From the NCBI RefSeq assembly GCF_002915595.1, contig NZ_PQGG01000005.1, positions 1 to 64,000 of the forward strand: 64,000 bases of DNA. Reading direction: 5' to 3'. The notes beneath the pieces were generated by a model. That model had not been told where the DNA came from and made no database searches. It worked only from the letters and a program-made list of their open reading frames with translations. Below, in pieces: positions 25,308-34,400 of this stretch. The stretch comes from Zhongshania marina (GTDB taxonomy: Bacteria > Pseudomonadota > Gammaproteobacteria > Pseudomonadales > Spongiibacteraceae). How positions within the stretch are numbered: the first letter of the stretch is position 1; every line of letters starts with the position of its first letter. Made by a program: the position numbers and the translations under genes.

Positions 25308-26288
25308 ATGAAATATTTACCCACTTCGTACCTCTTACGTGGATTACTCTTTCTGCCATTATTGACGATGTCTTGCTTAGTGAGTGCGTCTGAATTAATT
25401 CAGGTACATGGAGGTACCCAACATGAGGCAATTTTTGACGTTACACAATTTGAAGGAAGCATTGTAGCTGTTGGATCATCAGGAACAATTCTACTCAGTA
25501 ATGACGCTGGAAAGAATTGGAAAAGGTCTGCTACAAATATTCAGGATTCCCTTTTAGGTGTCACTTATATCGACAGTCATATTGTCGCGGTCGGACAAGC
25601 AGGTACTGTTTTAGTAAGTCATGATAGCGGAAGCTCCTGGAGCTCGATAGAACCAATAACCAATGAAAGATTACTAGATGTAGCGATGCGTTCAGATGGA
25701 ATGATCGTTGCAGTAGGAGCGTTCGGAACAATATTAAAATCGAATGATTATGGCGATACTTGGGATCAGATGGTTATTGACTGGGCAAGCATTACCCCTT
25801 CGGGATTTGCGCCTCATATATATAGCGTCCGATTATTACAATCAAACATAGTAATCGCTGGCGAATCCGGTTTAATTGCGAAATGGAGTTTTGAGACGAA
25901 TGAATGGATAGCGCTACACAATGGGAATGTTGAAACACAGACTGACGATGCATCAATTTTTGCGATGGAGATAAATGAGCAATTAAATGGATTTTTCGTT
26001 GGACAGGATGGTTTCCTTCTTCGTACTACTGACGGCGGCAAGTCATGGATGCGGTTTAATAATCTAGATACTAACGAGCTGTTTCTTAATATTGTCGCAA
26101 AAAGGAAGAATATTCTAATAACAACAATATATGGTGTTCTGCTAAGTACAAATAGTGGAAAGACTTGGCGCCGAATGGCTCCCGACACTATGGACACTTT
26201 ATGGATATCGGGTGCAGTTTTATTAGATAACGACAATGCCGTGATTCTATCGGGGAAAAATGGAAATATTTATCGGATGCCAATCTAA
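25308..26288 (+). CDS. Ycf48-like BNR/Asp-box repeat protein
   Basis: A 326-residue protein with an N-terminal signal peptide (about 28 residues) and a beta-propeller. At least five Asp-box motifs are seen: SNDAGKNW, SHDSGSSW, SNDYGDTW, TTDGGKSW and STNSGKTW. Such Ycf48/HCF136-like proteins regularly accompany RND exporters and DUF1302/DUF1329 genes in Proteobacteria and are thought to assist the export complex; the role is unproven. Its TAA stop is part of the CTAA target duplication of the MITE that follows. Confidence 0.85.
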   Translation: MKYLPTSYLLRGLLFLPLLTMSCLVSASELIQVHGGTQHEAIFDVTQFEGSIVAVGSSGTILLSNDAGKNWKRSATNIQDSLLGVTYIDSHIVAVGQAGTVLVSHDSGSSWSSIEPITNERLLDVAMRSDGMIVAVGAFGTILKSNDYGDTWDQMVIDWASITPSGFAPHIYSVRLLQSNIVIAGESGLIAKWSFETNEWIALHNGNVETQTDDASIFAMEINEQLNGFFVGQDGFLLRTTDGGKSWMRFNNLDTNELFLNIVAKRKNILITTIYGVLLSTNSGKTWRRMAPDTMDTLWISGAVLLDNDNAVILSGKNGNIYRMPI

Positions 26289-26553
26289 GGCACCTCTGAT
26301 TAATTCGGCAATGGCTCAGCGGAGCCTCTGGCGCGCACTGGCAAGGAGCAGCGAGAAGGTCAAGGGTGACTCTCCTTGACGAGCGTTGCGACGCCGTCCA
26401 GGGTGCGCCAGAGGCCCGCCCTTCGGGGCTTTGCGTTGATCCGCCTGGCCTCGTTGCGATCACTTGAAAGGCAACCAGCCTTCCTGCGCGACCGCGCCTT
26501 GCCAGTCGAATCAACGCAAAGCCTGAGCTATCGCCGAATTAATCAGAGGTGCC
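26289..26553. mobile_element. 265-bp MITE, IS5-type ends
   Basis: The element is bounded by perfect 21-bp inverted repeats (GGCACCTCTGATTAATTCGG at the left outer end), which continue with few mismatches to about 31 bp. CTAA occurs directly on both sides (26285-26288 and 26554-26557), fitting the YTAR target duplication of IS5-family elements. There is no open frame of note inside. It lies between the Ycf48-like and DUF1302 genes and could alter transcription between them. Confidence 0.88.
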
Positions 26554-26578
26554 CTAATATTAGAAGGAGATAATTAAA

Positions 26579-28621
26579 ATGAAAAATAGTGTATTTAAAT
26601 CTACATTATGTTCAATGTGTAAATATCCAATCATCTTAGCAGGATTAATTAATTATACTCAGGCTGGAATTTTGGAAGAGGTTTCTATTTCATCAAGCGG
26701 TTTCATACGTTTAGAAACGGCTTTTTCTACTAGCAACGATCAAAACGTAAGCAATCAAACAGGAAATCCCTTTAATAACGTTTCTATATCTCGTCAAGCA
26801 TATACTCCACCAGCGCTGATTCCGAATATATCTTCTGTTCTTGGCTTGCCAGTTCCTGAGGTCGGGACATGGTCCACTTTGCCACTGCCAGCGATAGATG
26901 GAACTTCTCCTGGTATACGGAATGTTGAAAGTAAAGAATCCGACATTAATTACGGAATCATAAGAGGTGAACTTGATACAAAAGTAAACTTTAATGACAA
27001 GATTTCGCTGAATGCAAGAATACGCGGTGTTTTTACATCACCTGATCTTTATGAAACTCATTTCGACGCTTCTGAATTTGATAGTTTTCAGGGAGGAGTT
27101 TCGGGCGGACTTTCATCACTTTATCACGGAGAATCAAATTATTTCGAATATCGAGTTGAAGGGAATGACAAGCCAAATCCTTTGGAGATAGCGGGTGATA
27201 ATTATTTAATTGATTTTCCAGCGCTGTTTCTTGAGTACAATACTGGGCCTTGGAATTTTAGGTTAGGAAATCAACAAATTGCATGGGGTCAAACCATTTT
27301 TTTTCGAGTTTTTGACGTTGTAAATGGGCTTGATCTTCGGAGGCACAGTATTCTAGATTACGCACAAGAAGAGTTTGCTGACGAGCGTGTTCCTTCAATT
27401 TCATTACGCGCAACTTGGCAAGCAACAGATAATATTCTCCTTGATGGTTATATTCAGAAATTTCAACCATCTGTCTTCGGAAATCCAAATACACCTTATA
27501 ATGTGATTGCATCGCAATTTACTGTTCATGATCGGTATGATGAACAGGGTCTTAATGATTCTTTAAACTTTGGCTTGAGAGCAAAAGGTGACTATGGAAA
27601 TTTTGGTTGGCAAGCAATGGCAGTACGGCGTTATAACCCGGATGGCGTATTTCGTTGGTCCAAATCCGGAGTGGTAAAAGATCTCCCAAATAATCTAGGC
27701 ACCGTAGGGAATTTGGTTAATCTTGCATATGCAGGAACATTAGATCGGCAATTTGCATCTTCAGGTGAAGCACTCGCTAATTCTCCATTTGAGGTAGCGC
27801 CGACTGGGGTATGCTCAGCCACTGAATACTTTTATTATGCTGCCGAATCTAGGCTAGATGGATATAACGGTCTGAACGCTGCTATAGAAGAATTTGAAGG
27901 TCCTAGCGAGTTGTTCGCTTCCACTGTAAATACGATCGAGGATGCAGTTGCTCAATTGGATACCTTTTTCATGGCAGCAGGTGGTTGCATGAGAGGCCAT
28001 ATTCAAAGAGAGTACTACCGTGAAGATGTGTATGGAATCGGCGGTTCTTATGTTACTTCCGGCGAACCGGGTAGCATTTTTGATCAAATGATCATTAATA
28101 TTGAGATGTCAATTACCCCAGATCGTGTTTTTACAAACCCTTCACTTAGCAAGAAGCGTATTGTAGAAGATGCGTTTGTCGGGGCTTTAGTGGCTGAAAA
28201 TTATTATCGGTTTACTCAAAATTTTCCCGCAACATATCTAGTATTTCAATATATGTATCGAAATGCTGATGACCTGGTTGGACGCTCACTGGAAGGTTAT
28301 GGTGCTAGCGCTCCAGTTGGAACTCCAAGTCCAGGTGATATACAAATTCCTGGCGGCGTGAATAATGCCCAATATTTAGCATTCGCAGCTCAACAGCCTT
28401 TTCCTCAAGATATCGTCCGTCTCGGTTTCGCTGTATTGTATGATGTGCGAGGCGGCATATTGTTGCAACCAGGCATCCGATGGAAGCCTAGTGGCGATGT
28501 TACAGTCGAAGCTTTTTATACACATATTGATGGAGATCTCGGTGGAAATCCTAACGAGAATACTCTTTCAACTCTAGATTTTGCAGATGAGTTAACCATT
28601 CGTCTTGGATATCAATTCTAA
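26579..28621 (+). CDS. DUF1302 family outer-membrane protein
   Basis: A 680-residue protein with a signal peptide and a beta-rich body ending in LGYQF, a typical outer-membrane barrel C-terminus with terminal Phe. DUF1302 proteins pair with DUF1329 and RND genes and probably form a channel for hydrophobic compounds in the outer membrane. An AGAAGGAGAT site precedes the ATG. The coding sequence is AT-rich, unlike the GC-rich transposon and ICE genes. The MITE upstream separates it from the RND-DUF1329-Ycf48 genes by 290 nt. Confidence 0.85.
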   Translation: MKNSVFKSTLCSMCKYPIILAGLINYTQAGILEEVSISSSGFIRLETAFSTSNDQNVSNQTGNPFNNVSISRQAYTPPALIPNISSVLGLPVPEVGTWSTLPLPAIDGTSPGIRNVESKESDINYGIIRGELDTKVNFNDKISLNARIRGVFTSPDLYETHFDASEFDSFQGGVSGGLSSLYHGESNYFEYRVEGNDKPNPLEIAGDNYLIDFPALFLEYNTGPWNFRLGNQQIAWGQTIFFRVFDVVNGLDLRRHSILDYAQEEFADERVPSISLRATWQATDNILLDGYIQKFQPSVFGNPNTPYNVIASQFTVHDRYDEQGLNDSLNFGLRAKGDYGNFGWQAMAVRRYNPDGVFRWSKSGVVKDLPNNLGTVGNLVNLAYAGTLDRQFASSGEALANSPFEVAPTGVCSATEYFYYAAESRLDGYNGLNAAIEEFEGPSELFASTVNTIEDAVAQLDTFFMAAGGCMRGHIQREYYREDVYGIGGSYVTSGEPGSIFDQMIINIEMSITPDRVFTNPSLSKKRIVEDAFVGALVAENYYRFTQNFPATYLVFQYMYRNADDLVGRSLEGYGASAPVGTPSPGDIQIPGGVNNAQYLAFAAQQPFPQDIVRLGFAVLYDVRGGILLQPGIRWKPSGDVTVEAFYTHIDGDLGGNPNENTLSTLDFADELTIRLGYQF

Positions 28622-28641
28622 AATTAATCTCGCATTATTAT

Positions 28642-28661
28642 AGGGAGGACTCTTCCTCCCT
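28642..28661. terminator. Hairpin between DUF1302 and LysR genes
   Basis: An 8-bp stem AGGGAGGA / TCCTCCCT with CTCT loop lies between two convergent genes. T-rich sequence follows on the plus side (CTTCTAGTTAGTT). Probably ends the DUF1302 transcript. Confidence 0.6.
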
Positions 28662-28682
28662 CTTCTAGTTAGTTATGATTAA

Positions 28683-29588
28683 TCAAAGTGATTTTTTGAC
28701 TGCATTTACAGTACTTATGAACGCTTGAAGTATTGGAGAAATATCGTTACGGCGATAAATAATATTGAGGTCAAAAACTGCACCTTCACTGGGGCTTAGT
28801 GGTATATACTCAACATTTGGCAATTTAAGATTGCATGCTGACTCTGTAACAAGGCTAATACCTAATCCACTTGAGACTAGAGCTACTGCTGTCACCACAT
28901 CATCAACTTCATGTGCAATATTTGGGCTTAACTTTTGCTCATTAAAAAGTGAAATCATCCGATCAATAAAGCTTGGGCGGGCAGTTTTTGGATATAGAAT
29001 GATAGGGTAATTAATTATTTCGCTTAACTTTAGAGATTTCTTTGTGGCCAACATGCTACTACTATGCAACGCAACGCTCATTTTTTCTGACTGAATTTTC
29101 TCCCATGCAAGGTCTGGTTCTTCCCTAAAGAATCGATTAAAACCAATAGCGATACGTCCATCCCTCAAAGCCTTAAGCTGCTCCACGCGGTTTAAATTGT
29201 GAAGTACTATTTCAACATCCGGAAAATCTTCCCTGAACTTTTGGATAACAATTGGGATGGTTCCAAAAACTGCGGAGCCAAATATCCCAACATTCAGCTT
29301 GCCTAATTTACCTGCACCTGCGCTATTCGCACGCTCAGCGGCCTGCTGTATCAGAGTAAATATATTTTTGGAGTCTATAAACAAGCTTTTTCCGGCCTCT
29401 GTTAATTCTACTCCTTTCGGGGTTCTGAGAAACAAATCTGTGCCTACAATATCCTCCAGCTGTTTAATTTGACGGGTCAAAGGTGGTTGTGAGACATGGA
29501 TTTTTAAGGCCGCACGCCGAAAAGATGCCTCTTCGGCGACAGCTATAAAATAACGTAAATGCCTAAGCTCTATGCTCTGATTAATCAC
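28683..29588 (-). CDS. LysR-type regulator of the meta-cleavage operon (likely)
   Basis: A 301-residue LysR regulator. The N-terminal winged helix-turn-helix (EEASFRRAALKIHVSQPPLT) is followed by the periplasmic-binding-protein-like effector domain. It is divergent from the semialdehyde dehydrogenase gene with 253 bp between, the usual arrangement for a LysR activator and its target operon. The effector is probably an aromatic or ring-fission intermediate such as those for CatR/NahR relatives. The intergenic region also holds copy 2 of the TGATAC-N7-GTATC palindrome. Confidence 0.88.
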   Translation of the reverse strand: MINQSIELRHLRYFIAVAEEASFRRAALKIHVSQPPLTRQIKQLEDIVGTDLFLRTPKGVELTEAGKSLFIDSKNIFTLIQQAAERANSAGAGKLGKLNVGIFGSAVFGTIPIVIQKFREDFPDVEIVLHNLNRVEQLKALRDGRIAIGFNRFFREEPDLAWEKIQSEKMSVALHSSSMLATKKSLKLSEIINYPIILYPKTARPSFIDRMISLFNEQKLSPNIAHEVDDVVTAVALVSSGLGISLVTESACNLKLPNVEYIPLSPSEGAVFDLNIIYRRNDISPILQAFISTVNAVKKSL

Positions 29589-29612
29589 TATTTTAGCTCA
29601 CATTGTGTTTTC

Positions 29613-29631
29613 TGATACGATATAGGTATCG
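29613..29631. promoter_or_regulatory. Operator candidate TGATAC-N7-GTATC (copy 2)
   Basis: TGATAC, 7-bp spacer, GTATCG, between the LysR gene and the meta-pathway operon. It matches the perfect copy at 20765 in spacing and in 11 of 12 half-site bases. Confidence 0.5.
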
Positions 29632-29841
29632 GGGGTGAAGGTCAAAGGTATTGGACGGTAAGCTCCAATAATCTTTAAATAGCTAGTGTGCTGTCTACAA
29701 TAAGATCACAATTTATAAAGATTATGCTTTCTTAAAATATCCATATTTTAATAGCTATATCGAATTACATTTTTGTATTTATATGCCATCTGCGATGGCT
29801 CGCAGTAAAAAACGATTTGAATGGCAGGGACATAATATTTT

Positions 29842-31296
29842 ATGAAGGAATTCAAGCATTTTATCAACGGGAATTTTGTTACCAGCAAACAAACTTTCGA
29901 TAATTTCTGTCCCGCAAATGGGCGTTATTTAGGTGTAGTGTATGAGGGATTGGAGTCTGAAGTCGATCTAGCCGCTGAGGCAGCCCATGCAGCACTACGT
30001 GGGCCTTGGGGAAAGTTTTCATTGGACGAGCGAGTTTCAATACTGAACAAAATTGCGGATGAAATTACTCGCCGCTTTGATGATTTTGTTGAAGCGGAAA
30101 TGGCCGATACAGGCCAACCTCGCTCTGTAATGGAACATGCATTTATTCCCCGAGCAGCTGCTAATTTCCGTATTTTTTCTGATGTAATTAAAAGCGTTCC
30201 AAACGAATCTTTTATGACGGATACACCAGATGGTGCCGGAGCGCTGAACTATACAAGGCGTGCTCCCAAGGGGGTGATCGGTGTTATTTGTCCTTGGAAT
30301 GCACCTTTATTGTTGATGACTTGGAAGGTGGCGCCCGCCTTAGCTTGCGGCAATACCGTCATTGTAAAACCTTCAGAAGAGACCCCAGCAACGGCGACAC
30401 TATTAGGTGAAGTGATGCAAGCGGTGGGCTTGCCCGACGGGGTATATAACGTTGTTCATGGGAAAGGTGAGAAATCTGCCGGGGCGTTTATCACTGCCCA
30501 CCCTAAAGTTGATGCCATTACCTTTACTGGAGAGACAAGGACTGGTACCTCAATCATGAAAGCTGCGGCGCCAGGTATGCGCGATGTGTCCTTCGAGCTT
30601 GGAGGAAAGAATGCTGGGATTGTGTTCGCAGATTGCGACTTTGATAAAGCTATTGACAGCTTTGTACGCTCAGTATTCCTCAATTGCGGGCAGGTTTGTC
30701 TAGGTACGGAACGTGTCTACGTTGAGCGGTCGATTTTCACACGCTTCGTTAACACGCTGGCTGACCGCGCAAGGGCACTGAAACCCGGTGACTTTAATGA
30801 CAAATCGACTACCCTCGGTCCATTAATTAGTCCTCAGCACAAAGAAAAGGTGCTGTCCTACTATCGCAGGGCGGTCGAGGAAGGCGCGAACATTGTCACG
30901 GGCGGGGACGTAATGGAGATGGAAGGCGAGTGGGTCGGCGGAAATTGGGTGCAGCCCACCATATGGACAGGGCTTCCTGAAACTGCATCGGTAGTGCAGG
31001 AGGAAATCTTTGGCCCCTGCTGCCATATAGCTCCTTTTGATAAAGAAGACGAAGTTATCGAGTTCGCCAATGCATCTGAATATGGTTTGTCGACCACCAT
31101 CTGGACCTCAGATTTGTCCCGGGCCCACCGGTTAGCTGCGGCAATTGAGGTTGGGATTACTTGGGTTAATAGCTGGTTTTTGCGTGATTTACGTACTGCT
31201 TTCGGCGGTAGCAAACAATCCGGTATCGGTCGTGAAGGCGGTGTTCATTCTTTGGAGTTTTACACCGAATTACGCAATATTTGCATAAAATTGTGA
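29842..31296 (+). CDS. dmpC: 2-Hydroxymuconic semialdehyde dehydrogenase
   Basis: A 484-residue aldehyde dehydrogenase. The active Cys is in NCGQVCLGTERVYVE, the general base Glu in FELGGKN and the cofactor site near VIVKPSEETPA. Length and the active-site block match XylG/DmpC, which oxidises the catechol ring-fission product with NAD to 4-oxalocrotonate. It is the first gene of a ten-gene block coding for the lower meta pathway, with the next start 10 nt after its stop. The start at 29842 has only a weak ribosome site. Confidence 0.9.
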   Translation: MKEFKHFINGNFVTSKQTFDNFCPANGRYLGVVYEGLESEVDLAAEAAHAALRGPWGKFSLDERVSILNKIADEITRRFDDFVEAEMADTGQPRSVMEHAFIPRAAANFRIFSDVIKSVPNESFMTDTPDGAGALNYTRRAPKGVIGVICPWNAPLLLMTWKVAPALACGNTVIVKPSEETPATATLLGEVMQAVGLPDGVYNVVHGKGEKSAGAFITAHPKVDAITFTGETRTGTSIMKAAAPGMRDVSFELGGKNAGIVFADCDFDKAIDSFVRSVFLNCGQVCLGTERVYVERSIFTRFVNTLADRARALKPGDFNDKSTTLGPLISPQHKEKVLSYYRRAVEEGANIVTGGDVMEMEGEWVGGNWVQPTIWTGLPETASVVQEEIFGPCCHIAPFDKEDEVIEFANASEYGLSTTIWTSDLSRAHRLAAAIEVGITWVNSWFLRDLRTAFGGSKQSGIGREGGVHSLEFYTELRNICIKL

Positions 31297-31306
31297 GTAA
31301 GAATTA

Positions 31307-32092
31307 ATGAGTGATTTTTCTGTTCGGACATTGGGAGACGAGCTGTATGAGGCCCTTGTTGGCAGGCGTACCGTCGCTCCTCTATCAGAGCGATTTCCTG
31401 GCTTAACCATTGAAGATGCTTACCGCATTCAGGAGCGAATGCTGGCCCGTAGGGTGGACGCAGGCGAAAACATCGTCGGTAAAAAAATTGGCGTTACTAG
31501 TAAAGCGATTCAGGATTTGGTCGGCATTGATCAGCCCGACTTCGGTCAGTTGACCTCAGGGATGGCTTACTTTGATGGTGAGCCCGTGCCCCTGTCGGGC
31601 CTGATTCAGCCGCGAGCTGAAGCCGAAGTGGCATTTGTATTAAAGAAGGATCTGGTCGGTCCAGGTTTGACGGCCTCCGATGTCATTGCGGCAATTGATT
31701 ATGCCTGCCCCTGTTTTGAAATTGTCGACTCCCGCATCACCGATTGGAAAATTGCTATTCAGGACACGATTGCTGATAACGCCTCCTGTGGCGTGTTTTT
31801 GCTAGGTGATGTCAGGGCCAAAGTGACCGACGTTGATTTTAATCTGGCGGGCATGGTGGTGGAGCGCAACGGCGAACTATTCAGTACGGCGGCGGGTGCG
31901 GCGGTGCAAGGCGGCCCCGTCAATGCGGTGGTCTGGCTGGCCAATACCCTGGGGCGTTTGGGCATACCCTTTAAAGCGGGGGAGGTCATCCTTTCCGGTT
32001 CCCAATCGACTCTGGTACCCGCCATGGTGGGTGACACCCTGCGTTGTTCGGTAGGTGGCCTGGGTAGTTGTGAAATTCACTTTGTAGATTGA
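31307..32092 (+). CDS. dmpE: 2-Hydroxypenta-2,4-dienoate hydratase
   Basis: A 261-residue member of the hydratase/decarboxylase family. It has KKIGVTSKAIQ, LIQPRAEAEVAF and DTIADNASCGVF, matching XylJ/DmpE rather than the decarboxylase encoded next. It adds water to 2-hydroxypentadienoate to give 4-hydroxy-2-oxovalerate. XylJ and XylI form a complex, fitting their adjacency here (10 nt apart). Confidence 0.9.
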   Translation: MSDFSVRTLGDELYEALVGRRTVAPLSERFPGLTIEDAYRIQERMLARRVDAGENIVGKKIGVTSKAIQDLVGIDQPDFGQLTSGMAYFDGEPVPLSGLIQPRAEAEVAFVLKKDLVGPGLTASDVIAAIDYACPCFEIVDSRITDWKIAIQDTIADNASCGVFLLGDVRAKVTDVDFNLAGMVVERNGELFSTAAGAAVQGGPVNAVVWLANTLGRLGIPFKAGEVILSGSQSTLVPAMVGDTLRCSVGGLGSCEIHFVD

Positions 32093-32102
32093 GTCAATAA
32101 TC

Positions 32103-32894
32103 ATGCTTGCAGACAACATTATTAACGAGCTTGCCCATAAAGTGGTGAGCGCCCAGGATGGCGCACATACTATGGAGAAGTTAACTATTGCCTACCCAGA
32201 AATGGAAATGGCAGATAGCTATCGTGTTCAGGACGCACTACGGAACATTTGGATTGCCCGCGGAGAAAAGGTGGTCGGACTCAAAGCAGGTCTGACCTCG
32301 AAAGCTAAGATGGAACAGATGGGTGTTCACGAGCCCAGTTTCGGTATATTGACTAGCCGGATGGCGGTACCAGAAAACGGCATTGTCAAAATGACAGAGT
32401 TGGTTCATCCCCGCGTGGAAGCCGAGATTGCCTTTGTGATGGAGCGGGAACTGCGTGGTACACATCACTCAATCAACGATATTATTCAGGCGACGGATTT
32501 TGTGATCCCTGCAGTGGAAATCATCGATTCCCGCTATGAAAAATTTAAATTTGATCTGGTCAGTGTAATCGCAGATAACGGCTCCTCTTCGCGTTATGTA
32601 ACCGGCGGTAAACCGCGAGATCCTAAACAGGGTATGGATCTTCAAACTATTGGCGTGGTGATTGAGAAGAATGGCGAAATCGTTGCCCTTGGAGCTAGCG
32701 CTGCAGTGTTAGGTCATCCAGTAAAAGCCATACAAATGCTGCTAGAACACCTCGATGCAAGGGGTGAGTCACTACCAGCAGGCAGTATTGTGCTAACCGG
32801 AGGTATTACTGAAGCGATCGCCGTGGAGGTGGGGGATTCTATCAATGCCCGATTCCAGGATTTGGGTAGCATCACCATCAAGTTTGGAGAGTAA
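32103..32894 (+). CDS. dmpH: 4-Oxalocrotonate decarboxylase
   Basis: A 263-residue paralogue of the preceding hydratase. It has GLKAGLTSKAKMEQMGV, LVHPRVEAEIAFVMERE and SVIADNGSSSRYV, matching XylI/DmpH. It removes CO2 from 4-oxalocrotonate with Mg or Mn to give 2-hydroxypentadienoate for its partner hydratase. It lies within the operon, and the next gene starts 2 nt after the stop. Confidence 0.9.
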   Translation: MLADNIINELAHKVVSAQDGAHTMEKLTIAYPEMEMADSYRVQDALRNIWIARGEKVVGLKAGLTSKAKMEQMGVHEPSFGILTSRMAVPENGIVKMTELVHPRVEAEIAFVMERELRGTHHSINDIIQATDFVIPAVEIIDSRYEKFKFDLVSVIADNGSSSRYVTGGKPRDPKQGMDLQTIGVVIEKNGEIVALGASAAVLGHPVKAIQMLLEHLDARGESLPAGSIVLTGGITEAIAVEVGDSINARFQDLGSITIKFGE

Positions 32895-32896
32895 CG

Positions 32897-34144
32897 GTGA
32901 GCGCCGAACAGAAAATCTTCTCCCAGGACCGGCCGGAGCGACTGCAAAATAGTCTGTACTGCGATATGTTCTTGCCCGATGAGACAACGGCGATTCGCCG
33001 TGAAGTACGGGCTTTCTGTGAACAGCATGTGGCGCCAGTGGCCTGGAAAATAGGCCATACCGAAGAAAGCGTGGCCGCCTTCCCCCGGGAACTGTTTAAA
33101 AATATGGCAGCGGCGGGGTTGTTTCGCATCCCCTTTCCCGAGGATGTGGGTGGCCGAGGATTAAAGTACCCCGCAACTGCGACGGCAACGGTTATTGAGG
33201 AGCTGTCCTACTACAGTAATAGTGTTGCCGCCATTTATGACGTGCACTGCATTCTCGCCGGCCACGCGCTTGAGTATGGCAGTGATGCGACGCGCGAGAA
33301 ATTTTTGGCCCCGCTATTGTCCGGCAAAGTGATTGGTAGCTTTGCGACCAGCGAGCCCAATGCCAGCACAGATTTGTCGGTTAGTGCACTGGAAACCGAG
33401 GCCATTTTTCACAGTGACCATATTGTTATCAATGGTCGCAAGCGCTGGATTACTAACTCACCAGTGGCCGACTTTGTGGTACTGCTTTGCAAAGACGACG
33501 GTCGTATGACCGAGGTGGTGGTGGATTTGCACGCCAAAGGCGTGACAGTGGGAGCCCCCGATAAAAAGCTAGGTAACCACGGACAGCTAACCGCCGATAT
33601 TACTTTTGAGAATGTGGTAGTGCCTATTGGCAATGTGCTGGGTAAGCGCGGTGAGGGGTTAAAAATTGCCTTGCAAGTATTGACCTATGGCCGGATAGGC
33701 ATTTCCGCCAGCGGTGTGGGGATGGCCCAAGCCATTTTGGATCACGGCAGTCATCGATTGAAAACCCGACGGGCCTTTGGCCAGGCAATGGCCCAGTTCC
33801 AGCATTGGCAGTTCAAAATGGCAGAGCGTGCCACCGAGATTGAAAACGCCCGCAATCTTTACATTAAGGCTGCCCGTCGAATGGACGAAGGTCAGGCTTT
33901 TCCCGAACCGGAAGCGGCCATGGCCAAGTGGTATGCCACTAATCTTGCAGGTGAATTTGCCCGGGAAGGTGTGCAGATATTTGGCGGCTACGGGTTTACC
34001 AAGGAATTAGCGGCAGATGGTTCGCACTATCGCGTCGAGGAAATTTATCGGGACTGCAAAATTGCAGAAATATATGAAGGGGCCAATGAAATTCAAAAAT
34101 GGGTAATAGCCCGCAACATATTCGGCAAAGATTACACGGGGTAA
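32897..34144 (+). CDS. Acyl-CoA dehydrogenase inside the meta-pathway operon
   Basis: A 415-residue flavoprotein with the acyl-CoA dehydrogenase fold. FAD- and substrate-contact blocks GSFATSEPNASTD and RKRWITNS are seen, and the C-terminal IYEGANEIQ supplies the catalytic Glu of the MCAD/glutaryl-CoA type. The GTG start is 2 nt after the decarboxylase stop, behind a GGAGAG site. This enzyme is not part of the standard catechol meta pathway. It could oxidise short acyl-CoAs released from alkylated catechols, or side chains before ring attack. Confidence 0.85.
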   Translation: MSAEQKIFSQDRPERLQNSLYCDMFLPDETTAIRREVRAFCEQHVAPVAWKIGHTEESVAAFPRELFKNMAAAGLFRIPFPEDVGGRGLKYPATATATVIEELSYYSNSVAAIYDVHCILAGHALEYGSDATREKFLAPLLSGKVIGSFATSEPNASTDLSVSALETEAIFHSDHIVINGRKRWITNSPVADFVVLLCKDDGRMTEVVVDLHAKGVTVGAPDKKLGNHGQLTADITFENVVVPIGNVLGKRGEGLKIALQVLTYGRIGISASGVGMAQAILDHGSHRLKTRRAFGQAMAQFQHWQFKMAERATEIENARNLYIKAARRMDEGQAFPEPEAAMAKWYATNLAGEFAREGVQIFGGYGFTKELAADGSHYRVEEIYRDCKIAEIYEGANEIQKWVIARNIFGKDYTG

Positions 34145-34149
34145 GAGCG

Positions 34150-34398
34150 ATGCCAATTATTCAATTTAATTTGATGACCGGCCGCAGTGCAGAAAGCAAA
34201 CGTCGACTGGTAAACGAAGTAACTAAAACTGTCAGCGATGTTCTTGAGGTGGCGCCAGAGACAGTGCGCATTTTGATCCATGAGCTTCAAGAGGAAGACT
34301 TCGCTGTAGCAGGGGTCTCGGTGGCTGAATCGAAAGAGCGACTCGCTCGTAGCAATGGCCACGTCAGCGCGGCAATGACGCGAGAGTTGGAGGAATAG
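34150..34398 (+). CDS. dmpI: 4-Oxalocrotonate tautomerase-like protein
   Basis: An 82-residue protein whose mature N-terminus would be Pro (MPIIQFNL), the general base of 4-oxalocrotonate tautomerases. Then comes a family-like helix ([19 protein letters not shown]). It is longer than the usual 62-residue enzyme by a C-terminal extension of about 20 residues. It interconverts the enol and keto forms of oxalocrotonate. ATG at 34150 is chosen because Pro must follow Met. Confidence 0.88.
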   Translation: MPIIQFNLMTGRSAESKRRLVNEVTKTVSDVLEVAPETVRILIHELQEEDFAVAGVSVAESKERLARSNGHVSAAMTRELEE

Positions 34399-34400
34399 TG

